Shown: piece by piece, positions 22,913 through 32,353 of the stretch
How positions within the stretch are numbered: the first letter of the stretch is position 1
Layout of the letters: each line of letters opens with the position of its first letter
Source of the DNA: Oreohelix idahoensis
Taxonomy: Eukaryota; Mollusca; Gastropoda; Stylommatophora; Oreohelicidae
NCBI GenBank assembly: GCA_024509875.1
Contig: JAMPIV010000595.1
Coordinates: 659,001-723,000, forward strand
Direction: 5' to 3'
DNA length: 64,000 bases
The notes under the pieces: generated by a model
Seen by the model: the letters and a program-made list of their open reading frames with translations, nothing else
Databases searched by the model: none
What the model was told of the DNA's origin: nothing
Made by a program: the position numbers and the translations under genes

Positions 22913-23923
22913 ATGGACTATGATACAGATCCTGAGTATAAAAAATACCGTGAACTATTAGGATTTGGAGACCGCAAGCTGACTGAGTCTGAAATAACAA
23001 GACTGATATATGAAAAACTAATTCATGAAAGTGATGAGAGGATTCAGAAAAGGATGCTAGAAGAGAAGAAGCAACTGGACATAAAACAGAGTACCCTAGA
23101 GCAAAGGGAAAGTGTCATAGAATGTACTGCTGAAGAGAGTAAACTTCAGGAGAAATTATCTAAACTAACGGGTGATTTATGTAAATCAAACTCAGAACTT
23201 GCTAGTACTCAAACAGCATTGAGTGTAGCATTGTGTAAGATCAAAGAGTTAGAAACTCAGGTTAAAGATAACGATAGTGAAGTTAGAAATCTAACTCAGG
23301 AACTTCAAGAAAGGAGAGAAATATATGACAAATTGAAACTTGAGACTGATGAACATAATAGGACGTATACAGAAACGATCCTTGATTTATTAGATGATAT
23401 TGCAAATCTCGGTGGCCAACATGAAGAGAAAAAGATTCATAAGCTTAATAAGAGCAGTGATGATATTAACATTCAGTCACTACAATTAGAGTTGACTCAT
23501 TTGAGAGCAAATAAAGAACAATATGAGAAAGAGACATTAGTAGAGTTGATGGCTGAGAAAGAGAAGGTCACTAAGATTAAAAATTTACTAGCAGAGGAAA
23601 GCTGTAAAGTTTTAAGAGCTGAGAGTTTAAGCAAGAAATTAAGTGCAGATATTGCACTTAAAGATATTCAAATTTCAGAAGCCAGAATGAGAATAGATGG
23701 TCTACTTGACATTCTCTTAAAGAAAAAAAGTGGTCTTCTGTCGGTGTTGACAGTGAAAGACATAAAGCAAAAAGTCAGTCCTATACACTTTTTGCGGACT
23801 CTAAAGTTAAGAATGGTGGACAGAAATCTTTCCGAGGGAAATATAACTTTCAACGCAATACCAATGATTTTAGCGATATTGGTTCCTGGCGGCAAGCTAG
23901 CAAAGGAAAATCTACAGTATTAG
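22913..23923 (+). CDS. gag-like coiled-coil protein, N-terminal part
   Basis: 336 residues. I do not recognise the family. It starts MDYDTDPEYKKYRELLGFGD. Residues about 50-235 are strongly heptad-patterned and rich in Glu, Lys and Leu, predicting long coiled coils (for example LQEKLSKLTGDLCKSNSEL and SEVRNLTQELQERREIYDKL). After the A-run at 23723-23729 the hydrophilic, Asn/Lys-rich coding pattern continues in the -1 frame, while this frame runs on to a stop at 23923. The true protein is therefore probably joined to 23971-24762. Its position as the only gene between two LTRs suggests a structural gag-type role; this is inference. Confidence 0.65.
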   Translation: MDYDTDPEYKKYRELLGFGDRKLTESEITRLIYEKLIHESDERIQKRMLEEKKQLDIKQSTLEQRESVIECTAEESKLQEKLSKLTGDLCKSNSELASTQTALSVALCKIKELETQVKDNDSEVRNLTQELQERREIYDKLKLETDEHNRTYTETILDLLDDIANLGGQHEEKKIHKLNKSSDDINIQSLQLELTHLRANKEQYEKETLVELMAEKEKVTKIKNLLAEESCKVLRAESLSKKLSADIALKDIQISEARMRIDGLLDILLKKKSGLLSVLTVKDIKQKVSPIHFLRTLKLRMVDRNLSEGNITFNAIPMILAILVPGGKLAKENLQY

Positions 23924-23970
23924 ATAACCCTGTAGATAACAAAAGAAACAATAATAAATTTCAATTTAAG

Positions 23971-24762
23971 TTGTTAAAAACAAACAAGGGATTAATTGAG
24001 AACCCTGATGGCTTGATAGCAGGGAAGAAAAATAGCACTCCTTATTCCAGGAAGGAAACATATTTTGTGAAAAACAATAAAGATATGGTTAAATCTTTCG
24101 GTCATACCCAGTCAAGTCAGTGTGATCCATTTCTTAAACACACTGCCATAAACAAAGATAAAAATACTTTGGATAGGAGATATAACCCTGAGGTTAAAAT
24201 GTACCAAGGGATTTCTTCATATAGTAATGTTTCTTTGCCTAAAAACAAGAAACAATTTGACAGATCACAACATCGTGATTCTAAGAGTGTTAGAAATTAT
24301 AATGGAAATAATTATGTGAAAGTTTGTCAATCTGGTAATAAACTTTTTGATAACAAACCATTTCTATCTAGTAGATATTTTTATCCAAGAGAAAATGCTA
24401 ATCGTAATTATGCTAACTGGAATGTAAAACAGTACAACTGTGTCAATAGAACAAATAACAATGTTCTTAACAGCAATTATAGAAATCGTAACCAGGTTAA
24501 CTGTACTCCACATGAGAGCAAGGCTGTTAACAAGCAAAGTAATAATACTATTGATTGTCACACTGGTGGTGGCGAAAGGTCATCTCGTTCTTGGGAATGT
24601 AGTAAATTTTTTCAGGCTACAGCAGAGATGAACTTTCGTTACGGTCAAGTGATCGCTAAGCCTTCTGTGATGTTTACATCGTTTAAGGAGGACTTGTTGA
24701 GGTGTGTGAAAAGGGGCCAAGACTCTACCCCACCTCAAGGGAAAGGTAAACGTGAAAGTTGA
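23971..24762 (+). CDS. gag-like protein, Asn/Lys-rich C-terminal part
   Basis: 263 residues from the first Met; the open frame extends upstream past 23740, overlapping the previous frame. It is hydrophilic and very rich in Asn, Lys, Arg and Tyr (SVRNYNGNNYVKV, SNYRNRNQVNCTPHES), a composition that could bind RNA. It has a few Cys but no canonical CCHC knuckle. The C-terminus, KRGQDSTPPQGKGKRES, is basic. No protease motif follows. It may be the nucleocapsid-like end of the coiled-coil protein. Confidence 0.6.
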   Translation: MLKTNKGLIENPDGLIAGKKNSTPYSRKETYFVKNNKDMVKSFGHTQSSQCDPFLKHTAINKDKNTLDRRYNPEVKMYQGISSYSNVSLPKNKKQFDRSQHRDSKSVRNYNGNNYVKVCQSGNKLFDNKPFLSSRYFYPRENANRNYANWNVKQYNCVNRTNNNVLNSNYRNRNQVNCTPHESKAVNKQSNNTIDCHTGGGERSSRSWECSKFFQATAEMNFRYGQVIAKPSVMFTSFKEDLLRCVKRGQDSTPPQGKGKRES

Positions 24763-25722
24763 TTTTCCGTTTTTCCTTATTAAATCTAACAGTTGATTAA
24801 TAGAAATTTTCATTTGTATTGTCTCGTAGCGTGCGACGTTGTGATGAGTTGGCGCACTTGTTGACATTATTCGTGAAGAATGTGGATTATCTATCAAGCA
24901 GAACCTATGAGCGTCTCGCTATACATCTGACGAGTCACTTTTTGAAGGATCAAGAATTAATGACGGATTGACGGGAATATTTTTTTTACAGCTGATTTAT
25001 TTTTTTAGAATAGTACATGTTATTGTATTCTGTGGATAATATATCATATGATGTGTTATTAAAATATGTGTAATTTCTTTGAAACATTATGATGTTCATT
25101 TTGATGAATCATTTGATTGCTAAATATATATTTTTTGTAGAACATAGATGATTGTTTCGATAATGTACCAGTCCAATTTTCTATGCAATTGTATACTATT
25201 CTGTTTTGATTGTGTATAACATATGTTTTGGTAATAATTTGTGTGTAATTTTTGATAAATGCAGTGAGCGGTGTCAAACCTGTGCTCATTTTTCTGTATA
25301 TTTTTCGGGTTGTAGCTGTAATTGTTAGGATATGATAATAATTTGTGTGTACTTTTTGATAAATGCAGTGAGCGGTGTCAAACCTGTGCTCATTTTCTGC
25401 ATATTTTTCGGGTTGTAGCTGTAATTGTTAGGATAATTATATGAATTTATTGTTATGTTGTGTAATATGATTTTGTAGAATTATCTTGCACGTATCAGAA
25501 ATAATTGTGTATTTGAATTGTTAACATATGGTGAAACATTGACCTTGTCAGAGCATAGTACCTAGAATTTAAATAATAAGATTTTTTCAACATTTTTGCA
25601 ACAAATTAATTTGATAAATATTCTTTATAAAAACTTTGAAGATATTTTTATAGGATCTTTTTCATATCCTATTATACCATTAAATTTTAGATTTATTTAT
25701 ACTATATATATATAGGCTGAGT
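24763..25722 (+). other. 3' non-coding part of the gag-only element
   Basis: AT-rich with no long frame. It contains the tandem duplication at 25232-25440. Confidence 0.5.
25232..25440 (+). repeat. two-copy tandem duplication of about 105 bp
   Basis: AATAATTTGTGTGTA, GATAAATGCAGTGAGCGGTG and TTTTTCGGGTTGTAGCTG occur twice in the same order. Each copy contains TGAGC and GCTCA about 12 bases apart, which could form a small hairpin. Confidence 0.8.
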
Positions 25723-25732
25723 AAGATATAAA

Positions 25733-25977
25733 GTCGGCGTCTGTGGCCTAATGGATATGAACTTAGTTTCATAATCCAGATATACCAGGTTCGAAACCTG
25801 CTGCTGGCGGTTTGGTAGCAGATCGCTTTGTGTGGATTTTTAACAATGGTATAAGCGCCGTACCGTTCAGAAAGCAATGGCAAACTACTGAACGTAAAAA
25901 TTGCCTAGAAAAATCACAAAAACAGCCAATAAAAGCTGGGGTTGATTGCCACGTCCTGTAAGGGATAAGCAACTAAC
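25733..25977 (+). mobile_element. tRNA-derived SINE nested in the LTR element
   Basis: Flanked by the perfect 10-bp duplication AAGATATAAA (25723-25732 and 25978-25987). The head has TGGCCTAATGG (A-box-like) and GGTTCGAAACC (B-box-like). The body ends with GGGGTTGATTGCCACG and a short TAAGGGATAAGCAACTAAC. No poly(A) tail is present. It is a different family from the SINEs at 31820 and 47589. Confidence 0.85.
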
Positions 25978-26689
25978 AAGATATAAATTTACAGTTAAAT
26001 AACACTGAAGCTCAACGCTATTGTTAATCAGAATTAACTTATAAATTAAATTGATTTTTTTTTTGGTAAAATTGATAGACACATCTGATACTTTTATTTG
26101 TTTAAAGATGGACAGATTGTTGTAACATTATGTTATGTTTGTATGTTGGAAAGTTGATATACAGATGACATTGTATTTTTCTTAGGTTTTTTTTTGGTGA
26201 TGTACTTTTTTGAAAAAGAGAAAAACTTACATGTTTTGATTTAAGTGTTTGTCTAGAGATAAGATATTTTATGCTTCTCTCATTTTGTTAAAAGTTAATT
26301 TCATTGTTAGTTTATTAGTTATGACTTAGAATTACTTAAATAATAATTTTATTTTTGATAACTTATCGTTCTGAAATATTTTGTATGGTAATTTTGGGAA
26401 AAGAATTGTTTTTGGCATTGTAAATTATTTTTGTGTGCCCTATGATTGAAAGGGATATTACTTCTTTGGAAGTTTGTCTTATTTGATATTATGATGTATT
26501 TTTATTATTTAGCGGTTGATTGTGCGTTAGGTCAAAACTTAGTTATCGAAAAAGCTATTATTTGTTTGTGTAAGGTTTATAATTTATTTTCAGTTAAGTA
26601 TAACTTTTGTAACTTAGTTAAATTACTTATTAGACTTTGTTTAGTTATGAATTATTCGTTTTGTGATGTTAGTATGGATATACTTTGAC

Positions 26690-27040
26690 ATTTTGTTTTG
26701 TGCCTTGTTCTTCTTCCATCCTTAGCCACCAACCGGCAAAGCAGTATGTGGCCAGTACGCCTAGTGGCGTCTTAGGGCAACAACAAATTGATCAATCTAT
26801 CGCTGTTTCCACCACGCCTAGTGGCGTCTTTGTGGAACAGAAACAGACCAAACAATCTATCGTTGTTTCCGTAATCAGATTGGTTGGCAAGCAGGTGATC
26901 AGCCCACTGTGCAAAGTTTTTACGGGATGGGGTAAACAGCCCCATGCCCAACCCTCCTTAGTCGCTTTTTACGACATGCGTGGTAGGGTGCAGTGTTACT
27001 ATTCTTTGCTCCCCTTTCGGGCCCCGGCAACACACGGGTG
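26690..27040 (+). repeat. dispersed repeat family G with internal 57-bp duplication
   Basis: The segment TTAGTCGCTTTTTACGACATG followed by CTATTCTTTGCTCCC resembles 45810-45895 and 48640-48712. Upstream, ACGCCTAGTGGCGTCTT recurs 57 bp apart (26757 and 26814), each followed by an AATCTATCGYTGTTTCC phrase. The CGCCTAGTGGCG core is self-complementary. Confidence 0.5.
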
Positions 27041-27605
27041 ATTTGTGCCTTGTAATCATGTTTTATTTAATTTTTTGAAAGATATTGTCTGATCTAAACA
27101 TCTATTACTTGTATTGTAATTGACTTTCTATGCGTTTATACCTTTGCTTTCCATTCGTCTTTGTTGACTATCCTTCATTTCATTCTATCTTTTTGTTGTC
27201 TTTCGATATGTGTTCGATATTTGTTTATATTTCTGTATCACATCTTCGTTTCTCTTCGTTCTACTTGTATACTTCTTCTTCTTTCGATACTTATACTTTC
27301 ATTCGTTGTATTCTTGAGTGAATTATATAACTTAATATAATGTAACTAGTATTTTGGTAAATTTGTATTTATTGTACATGAAATTGTTGTTCTTATTGGT
27401 TATCTTGTGCTATTGTTAATTGTTTCTCATTTTCTGATTTCTTACTTTTCTTTACTACAGATCATTCTTCTGTTGTTTGATCTTGTTCTTTCACTTTCTA
27501 TTGGTTGTTACTTGTACTAAATGTACTTAGCTTGGTATCGTATTAAGATTAATTTTGGTATGCTTGTATTATGATTGATGCTTTTGTTGTAATTTACATC
27601 GGTAA

Positions 27606-27606
<1 letters not shown>
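27041..27606 (+). other. T-rich stretch inside the LTR element, no gene
   Basis: A 63-codon Phe/Ser/Tyr-rich frame at 27130 reflects base composition. I see nothing else. Confidence 0.35.

Positions 27607-27652
<46 letters not shown>
27607..27652 (+). repeat. poly(A) tract
   Basis: About 46 consecutive A. It could be the tail of an older retroposon within the LTR element, but I find no head or duplication. Confidence 0.9.
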
Positions 27653-27654
<2 letters not shown>

Positions 27655-27861
27655 CATTGGGATATTTGATTTATTATGTTTGATGCTTTGGTTGTAATAT
27701 TATATTTATTGCTGATATTTCTGGTAGATGTACTATTTTCATTTTTTGCATAGATACATTTTTTGGTAGCCATATAATATAATTTCATTTATCTCTAAAT
27801 TTTTGGGACTTAAATTTTAAAAAAAATGATAAATCATTATTTTCCCGGGCGGTGTGGCAAC

Positions 27862-29271
27862 TGATACAGAGTAAATATTAGCAAGGGGAGGTGATCTTGA
27901 AAATGTTAAGCGTATAGATTCGATTGCGGGTTACGTTGCTTGATTAAGCTGATGTTAAGTTAAAATTGTATTAGGGGAATTTCCTCGTGTGATCGAGAAG
28001 TTACAAAGCGTGTGAACGCCGGTCAGTTCTATTGTGTAGAGGTATGCACTATGAACTGTTTTGAGCTACGGGTGTTTAGCTATTTGTGGCTAGCCCGTGC
28101 AAGTAGTGCGAGAACGGTGTTTTTTGAACAGCCGAGTCTCGTGGGTTTTTTTTTAGGCGGAACTAGTGTGTGAACTAGGAGCAGTCTGTTTTTGGGTACC
28201 GGCGGGAGAGGTCGGTCCTACAGTGTGTGTTTTGAGTATGCCTGCGCAGTGCACAAGTTATAGAGGCCATTATTTGTGTAGGCCTATAATTCTTGAGTTT
28301 ATTGGAGAATTATGTTTGTGAGTATTTTTGAAGAGGTAAGGATCCAGGACTTATGTTTGAATATATAAATGTCAAGATGAGTGAAGGCGAGATTACTGCA
28401 GACTGCCAGGGAGTGCAGGCTTGCGAGAAATTGCCGCGAGTATTCACCATTGATGTAGTTAGCACGGCGAGGATGATGTCCGTTGGCTAACCGGATCCAT
28501 AGCTACATTAAAGCGCCAAGGTTGAGAGCGTCTTTGATGAGGCATATTTGAGAGGCCATTGTTATTATTGAGAGGATCCATATCTACATTAAAGCGCCAA
28601 GGTTGAGAGCGTCTTTGATGAGGCATATTTGAGAGGCCATCGTTATTATTGAGAGGATCCATATCTACATTAAAGCGCCAAGGTTGAGAGCGTCTTTGAT
28701 GAGGCATATTTGAGAGGCCATCGTTATTATTGAGAGGATCCATATCTACATTAAAGCGCCAAGGTTGAGAGCGTCTTTGATGAGGCATATTTGAGGAATT
28801 CATTATTGAGAGCACGGTGAGGACAACCGTTTGCTGGGAAAAAGGATCCATTGTCTATTTATTATAATGCTGATGTTAGAAGCATCGTTGATGAGGCCAT
28901 TTATTATTTACGTTAGAGCGCCAAGGTTGAGAGCGTCTTTGATGAGGCATATTTGAGGAATTCATTATATTAGCACGGGGATGCCGACCGTTGCTGAGAG
29001 GATCCAGTATTACTATTATATAGCGCTAATGATTCTGAGAAGTGGAGATGTGACTGGAGTACTGTATTATTGTATTACTATGACTTGTACTTTGATTATG
29101 ACTATAACTGTGTATTCTGTATTAACGTAACGTGTTGTGGTGTATTAAACGTTCATTAACGTTCACCAGCCGTTTATAACCATCTATGACTTCTACGTGC
29201 GTACCTGTGTTGTGAGTGATTGTTCCAACACGCACGTACTCAATCAACAACAAAGAAATCTGCATATAACA
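27862..29271 (+). repeat. 3' LTR of the gag-only element
   Basis: 1,410 bp, TGATACAGAGT...CATATAACA. It is preceded by TTTCCCGGGCGGTGTGGCAAC, the region where a purine-rich second-strand primer is expected. It is longer than the 5' LTR by 162 bp, the length of two 81-bp units. Confidence 0.9.
28498..28800 (+). repeat. LTR minisatellite, 81-bp unit, about 4 copies
   Basis: Same unit as 21448-21590 with two more copies. The extra copies carry GCCATCGTTATT where the first unit has GCCATTGTTATT. A single related half-unit occurs near 28917-28956. Confidence 0.9.
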
Positions 29272-29276
29272 GTGCT
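29272..29276. repeat. target-site duplication GTGCT (right)
   Basis: Matches 20807-20811. Confidence 0.85.
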
Positions 29277-29390
29277 GTCACGTGTTGGCCTTCAAAACAT
29301 GTATACACCGCTTAGACAGCGATTACTGCGCTGGCTTGGCCATGTCTGCCGTTTGGAAGATGGTCGCATCCTGAAAGATATCTTCTACGG

Positions 29391-29576
29391 ACAACTGACA
29401 GGTGGTAAATGAACAGCCAGACAACTGACAGTTGGTAAATGAACAGCCGGACAACTGACAGGTGGTAAATGAACAGCCGGACAACTGACAGGTGGTAAAT
29501 GAACAGCCGGACAACTGACAGGTGGTAAATGAACAGCCGGACAACTGACAGGTGGTAAATGAACAGCCGGACAACT
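29391..29576 (+). repeat. 30-bp tandem repeat, about 6 copies
   Basis: Unit ACAACTGACAGGTGG TAAATGAACAGCCGG, nearly perfect (one unit has GTTGG and the first has CCAG). It expanded from the LINE coding sequence it interrupts. Minus-strand CSFTTCQLSG frames are artefacts. Confidence 0.95.
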
Positions 29577-29685
29577 GCACATGAAGTTTAAAGATGTGTG
29601 CAAGAGAGACATGAAGGCACTGGACATAAATTCAGAAGTATGAGAGGATGAAGCTGTCGATCGCACCAAGAAGCGACACCTCAGA

Positions 29686-29815
29686 TTGGGCGAAAAGAAG
29701 CTCTCACAACAAGAAGAAGAGAAAAGAAGCTCTCACAACAAGAAGAAGAGAAAAGAAACTCTCACAACAAGAAGAGAAAAGAAGCTCTCACAACAAGGAG
29801 AAGAGAAAAGAACGC
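29686..29815 (+). repeat. short imperfect tandem repeat (GAAGCTCTCACAACAAGAA)
   Basis: About four imperfect units of 24-30 bp within the Lys-rich C-terminal coding relic of the LINE. Confidence 0.8.
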
Positions 29816-29937
29816 GCCGAGAGGAGCTCCATGAAAACAAAAACAACAAAAATAAAAAGCTGAGGGCTATCACCTGAGGGGCGCATTTTCATACTCAGTT
29901 ATGACGGAAGGGGGTCTTCTACTACATAATTTGGCTA

Positions 29938-30018
29938 ATTTACTTACTTATTCGTTCCTTTTCTACCGTGAGGTGTAGAGGTTTGTAAGAGAGAGCGCCA
30001 TACTATTCTAACGACTGT
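29938..30018 (-). repeat. RTE-type LINE 3' end fragment
   Basis: TTACTTACTTATTCGTTCC, TTCTACCGTGAGGTGTAGAG and GAGAGAGCGCCATACTATTC match the 3' termini of the three larger RTE copies on the minus strand. About 80 bp remains, a severe 5' truncation. Confidence 0.85.
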
Positions 30019-30885
30019 CCAGTTCCTCGCCTTTAGAATCAGTCCGGTTTTCTCTCTTATGTTTCGCGTAATAATGTTTTTAAGACAAACAGGTGATTGG
30101 CCAGTTGTGCCTTTGCATGGTGGAGGGGCTGCCTCCTTACGGCTTCCATGCAGGGTGCCCTCCTCCTTTTTCAGCCGGGCTTGAGACCGGCCTAGGCGGA
30201 GTTATTTGGCTGATTTTACGAAGCAAAACTTATATTTATAACATAAAATTCGGCAATATTCACAAAATTATGTCTGTGTCTCAGTAAGTACTAGGAGAAC
30301 AAAATTTTTACATATAACAAAATTCTCTCCTCGTTGAAAATCTTTCACATCTGATGACAGTGAAGACGATAGAAAAGTCTCTTACTGGAAGAGATACATC
30401 CCCAGTTTGTAGTCTTGCTAACGTCTTGGAAATCAAACAGCTGCCGACAAGGTTCAAGAAAAGCGTAGGCTCTGAGTTTTCACAACATCAACTAGCCATA
30501 GGATTTCTTCTTGAATTTGTCAACAATTAGTGAATTATGAAAACACGTAATTAGGTATACATATGTTTCATGTGCATTTTTATTACTTTGTTTATTTTAT
30601 TCATTCGTCAATCATTAAATCTTTAATTTTAAAATGAAATGTTTATAAAACGTTTATTTCATTTTGTGCTATTTGGAATCGCTTTGATGCACTTATATTT
30701 GTCCCAACTGTCCTTTGATGTTTATTTGATGAAAAATTAAGCCAATATCTGACAGAGACTGCTGTTACATAATTATAATGACACCACTGGTTATATGTGT
30801 TATTACAAAACATATTCAGGAATGTAAGTGCAATACGATGTAGGAAGTTGTGCAATAAAATATTCGAGAAGATACTTGATCCAAA
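30019..30885. other. no gene recognised
   Basis: A GC-richer patch at 30110-30200 (GGAGGGGCTGCCTCC and GGGCTTGAGACCGG) may belong to a dispersed repeat that I cannot name. The rest is AT-rich. Confidence 0.3.
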
Positions 30886-30889
30886 GACA

Positions 30890-31115
30890 TGATTCAAATA
30901 AATAAATAAATTGGATGCTACTGCGCACGTTGAAAACTTGATAAAATGACTGCTGAACATCTACTTCAAAGATGCTCAAGATATGAGCAACAGAGAAAGC
31001 ATATACGGCCGTCACCAGTACCATTCCTGTAAAACACTCTATAAATGCAAACAGCCTCAAGCTGACTACTGCTTTCTTTGACAATAATCAAGTAGACGTC
31101 TGAGAGTGTACGAAG
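30890..31115 (+). pseudogene. LINE C-terminal tail fragment
   Basis: AAAATGACTGCTGAACATC, then GAGCAACAGAGAAAGC and CCAGTACCATTCCTGTAAAA, parallel 13570-13745. It is the same kind of LINE tail, independently truncated. Confidence 0.6.
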
Positions 31116-31138
31116 AAAAAGAAGTATACCATGACGTA

Positions 31139-31337
31139 GAATATCCTCACACTGTTGGCAACCGTAGAATATCCTCACACTGTTGGCAACCGTAGAATGT
31201 CCTCACACTGTTGGCAACCGTAGAATATCCTCACACTGTTGGCAACCGTAGAATATCCTCACACTGTTGGCAACCGTAGAATGTCCTCACACTGTTGGCA
31301 ACCGTAGAATATCCTCACACTGTTGGCAACCGTAGAA
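31139..31337 (+). repeat. 28-bp tandem repeat, about 7 copies
   Basis: Unit AATATCCTCACACTG TTGGCAACCGTAG. Two units carry AATGTCC. The array directly follows the LINE tail fragment. Confidence 0.95.
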
Positions 31338-31392
31338 GGTGTTCTAATATTATTCCATTATTATCATCATTTTCATTTTCGCTGCTAATGGA

Positions 31393-31705
31393 ACTGTCAC
31401 GGATCGCCTCCCCTTAGCTCTGCAGTAGTGGTCCATCAGTGGACACAGCTTCAAGAGTAACTAATTTAAGTCTGCAGAGGTGTCTACCTTCGCACAAGAT
31501 TTCTCTTGGCAAAGTTGTAGGTAGAAGGTTAATGATGCTTCTACCTCATGGGAGTTTCACAAGATATTCATAAAAGCGAGAACAATGCTGAATGTTTCTT
31601 AGCAATGTTAACTCAAGTATCTGCCGTCAACTTTTGTGAAGGATTGGATTATCTTATAATTCGTTAGCTCGTTAAGCCCCCAGCTTTTATAATCCAGCGA
31701 GATTC
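31393..31705 (-). repeat. dispersed repeat family B, minus strand
   Basis: Starts CTGTCACGGATCGCCTCCCC and ends at CAGCGAGATTC, the reverse complement of the B ends. TGCAGTAGTGGTCC and GGCAAAGTTGTAGGTAGAAGG match the other copies. It has an extra segment around 31600-31650. Confidence 0.75.
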
Positions 31706-31819
31706 GTCTGATTATTAATATTATTATTATTGTTGCTATTGTTATTATTCATATTATTGTTAGTGGCTCTTCAGGTGTATATATAACTATATATATATTA
31801 AAATCAGGACTCACACATG

Positions 31820-32175
31820 AGCCGCGCTAGCGTAGTGGTTACAACACCGCTCTGGCGACCGGGTGATTCAGGATCAAACCCGGGCGACGGCATTTGAGGA
31901 TTTTTCGTCGACCGGGATTTGGACTGGATTCACTCGAAACCTGGCGAGGACATTTGAAGGAGTGTCGTCGACCAGGGATTGGCGGCTCCTGAGCCGACCC
32001 ACCTCTAATGGGTACCTCCGAAAACGGCGAGTATCTGCCTGAATGGCGAGGGACACTTGTCTCTGTACAAGAAAATAGGATACTCACGTAAAAATCAATG
32101 TCAGGTTAGACATTAAAAATAACCTGAGATTTCGCCTCGAGTATTAGCGGGCGTACGAAAAAAAAAAAAAAAAAA
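31820..32175 (+). mobile_element. tRNA-derived SINE (family C), full length, with target-site duplication
   Basis: Flanked by the 14-bp duplication AGGACTCACACATG (31806-31819 and 32176-32189). Head: GCTAGCGTAGTGGTTAC (A-box region) and GGATCAAACCCGGG (B-box region). The body contains GTCGACCGGGATTTGGACTGG and GGTACCTCCGAAAACGG. It ends in AGCGGGCGTACG and an A-run of about 19. The body is shared with 8956-9310. RNA polymerase III promoters of this kind lie inside the element. Confidence 0.9.
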
Positions 32176-32353
32176 GGACTCACACATGTGCCTAACGATC
32201 TGTAATCATTAACGACTATGAATTTATCAAAATCAACATATACAAAATTTAATGATCAATCGCTTTTGGAACAAATGCAAATAAATATAAATTGGTAATT
32301 CTTAGAGATAGTTATCATCATTGACTGGCTATCAGTTTTAGAAATAAAGTCTG

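Larger units (their letters stand above)
20812..29271 (+). mobile_element. non-autonomous gag-only LTR retrotransposon, complete
   Basis: An 8.46-kb element with two LTRs starting TGATACAGAGT and ending CATATAACA, and a 5-bp duplication. The internal 5.8 kb has one gag-like gene (22913-24762). I see no protease, reverse transcriptase, RNase H or integrase. The remaining 3 kb is AT-rich and holds a SINE, a tandem duplication, another dispersed repeat and a poly(A) tract. The LTRs differ by only a few scattered changes plus two repeat units, so insertion seems fairly recent. An autonomous relative would have to supply the enzymes. Family (gypsy or BEL) is undecided. Confidence 0.85.
29277..29860 (+). 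pseudogene. LINE reverse transcriptase C-terminal region, right half, with internal tandem repeats
   Basis: It continues the relic at 20490-20811. VLSRVGLQNMYTPLRQRLL and RWLGHVCRLEDGRILKD are followed by the place where relatives have a Gly-Arg-Pro-rich linker. That linker coding DNA has become a 30-bp tandem array with stops (29391-29576). After it, KFKDVCKRDMKALDINSEV continues the family pattern. A Lys/Arg-rich tail follows, itself locally repeated (29686-29815). Confidence 0.75.

Noticed and set aside
28459..28851. 130-residue minus-strand frame with MPHQRRSQPWRF repeats
   Set aside because: Produced by the 81-bp LTR minisatellite (27 codons per unit). It is antisense to the element and shorter in the other LTR.
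30643..31178. Minus-strand frames of about 100 residues with hydrophobic stretches
   Set aside because: They are antisense to a LINE tail fragment and not conserved in the related copy at 13.6 kb.
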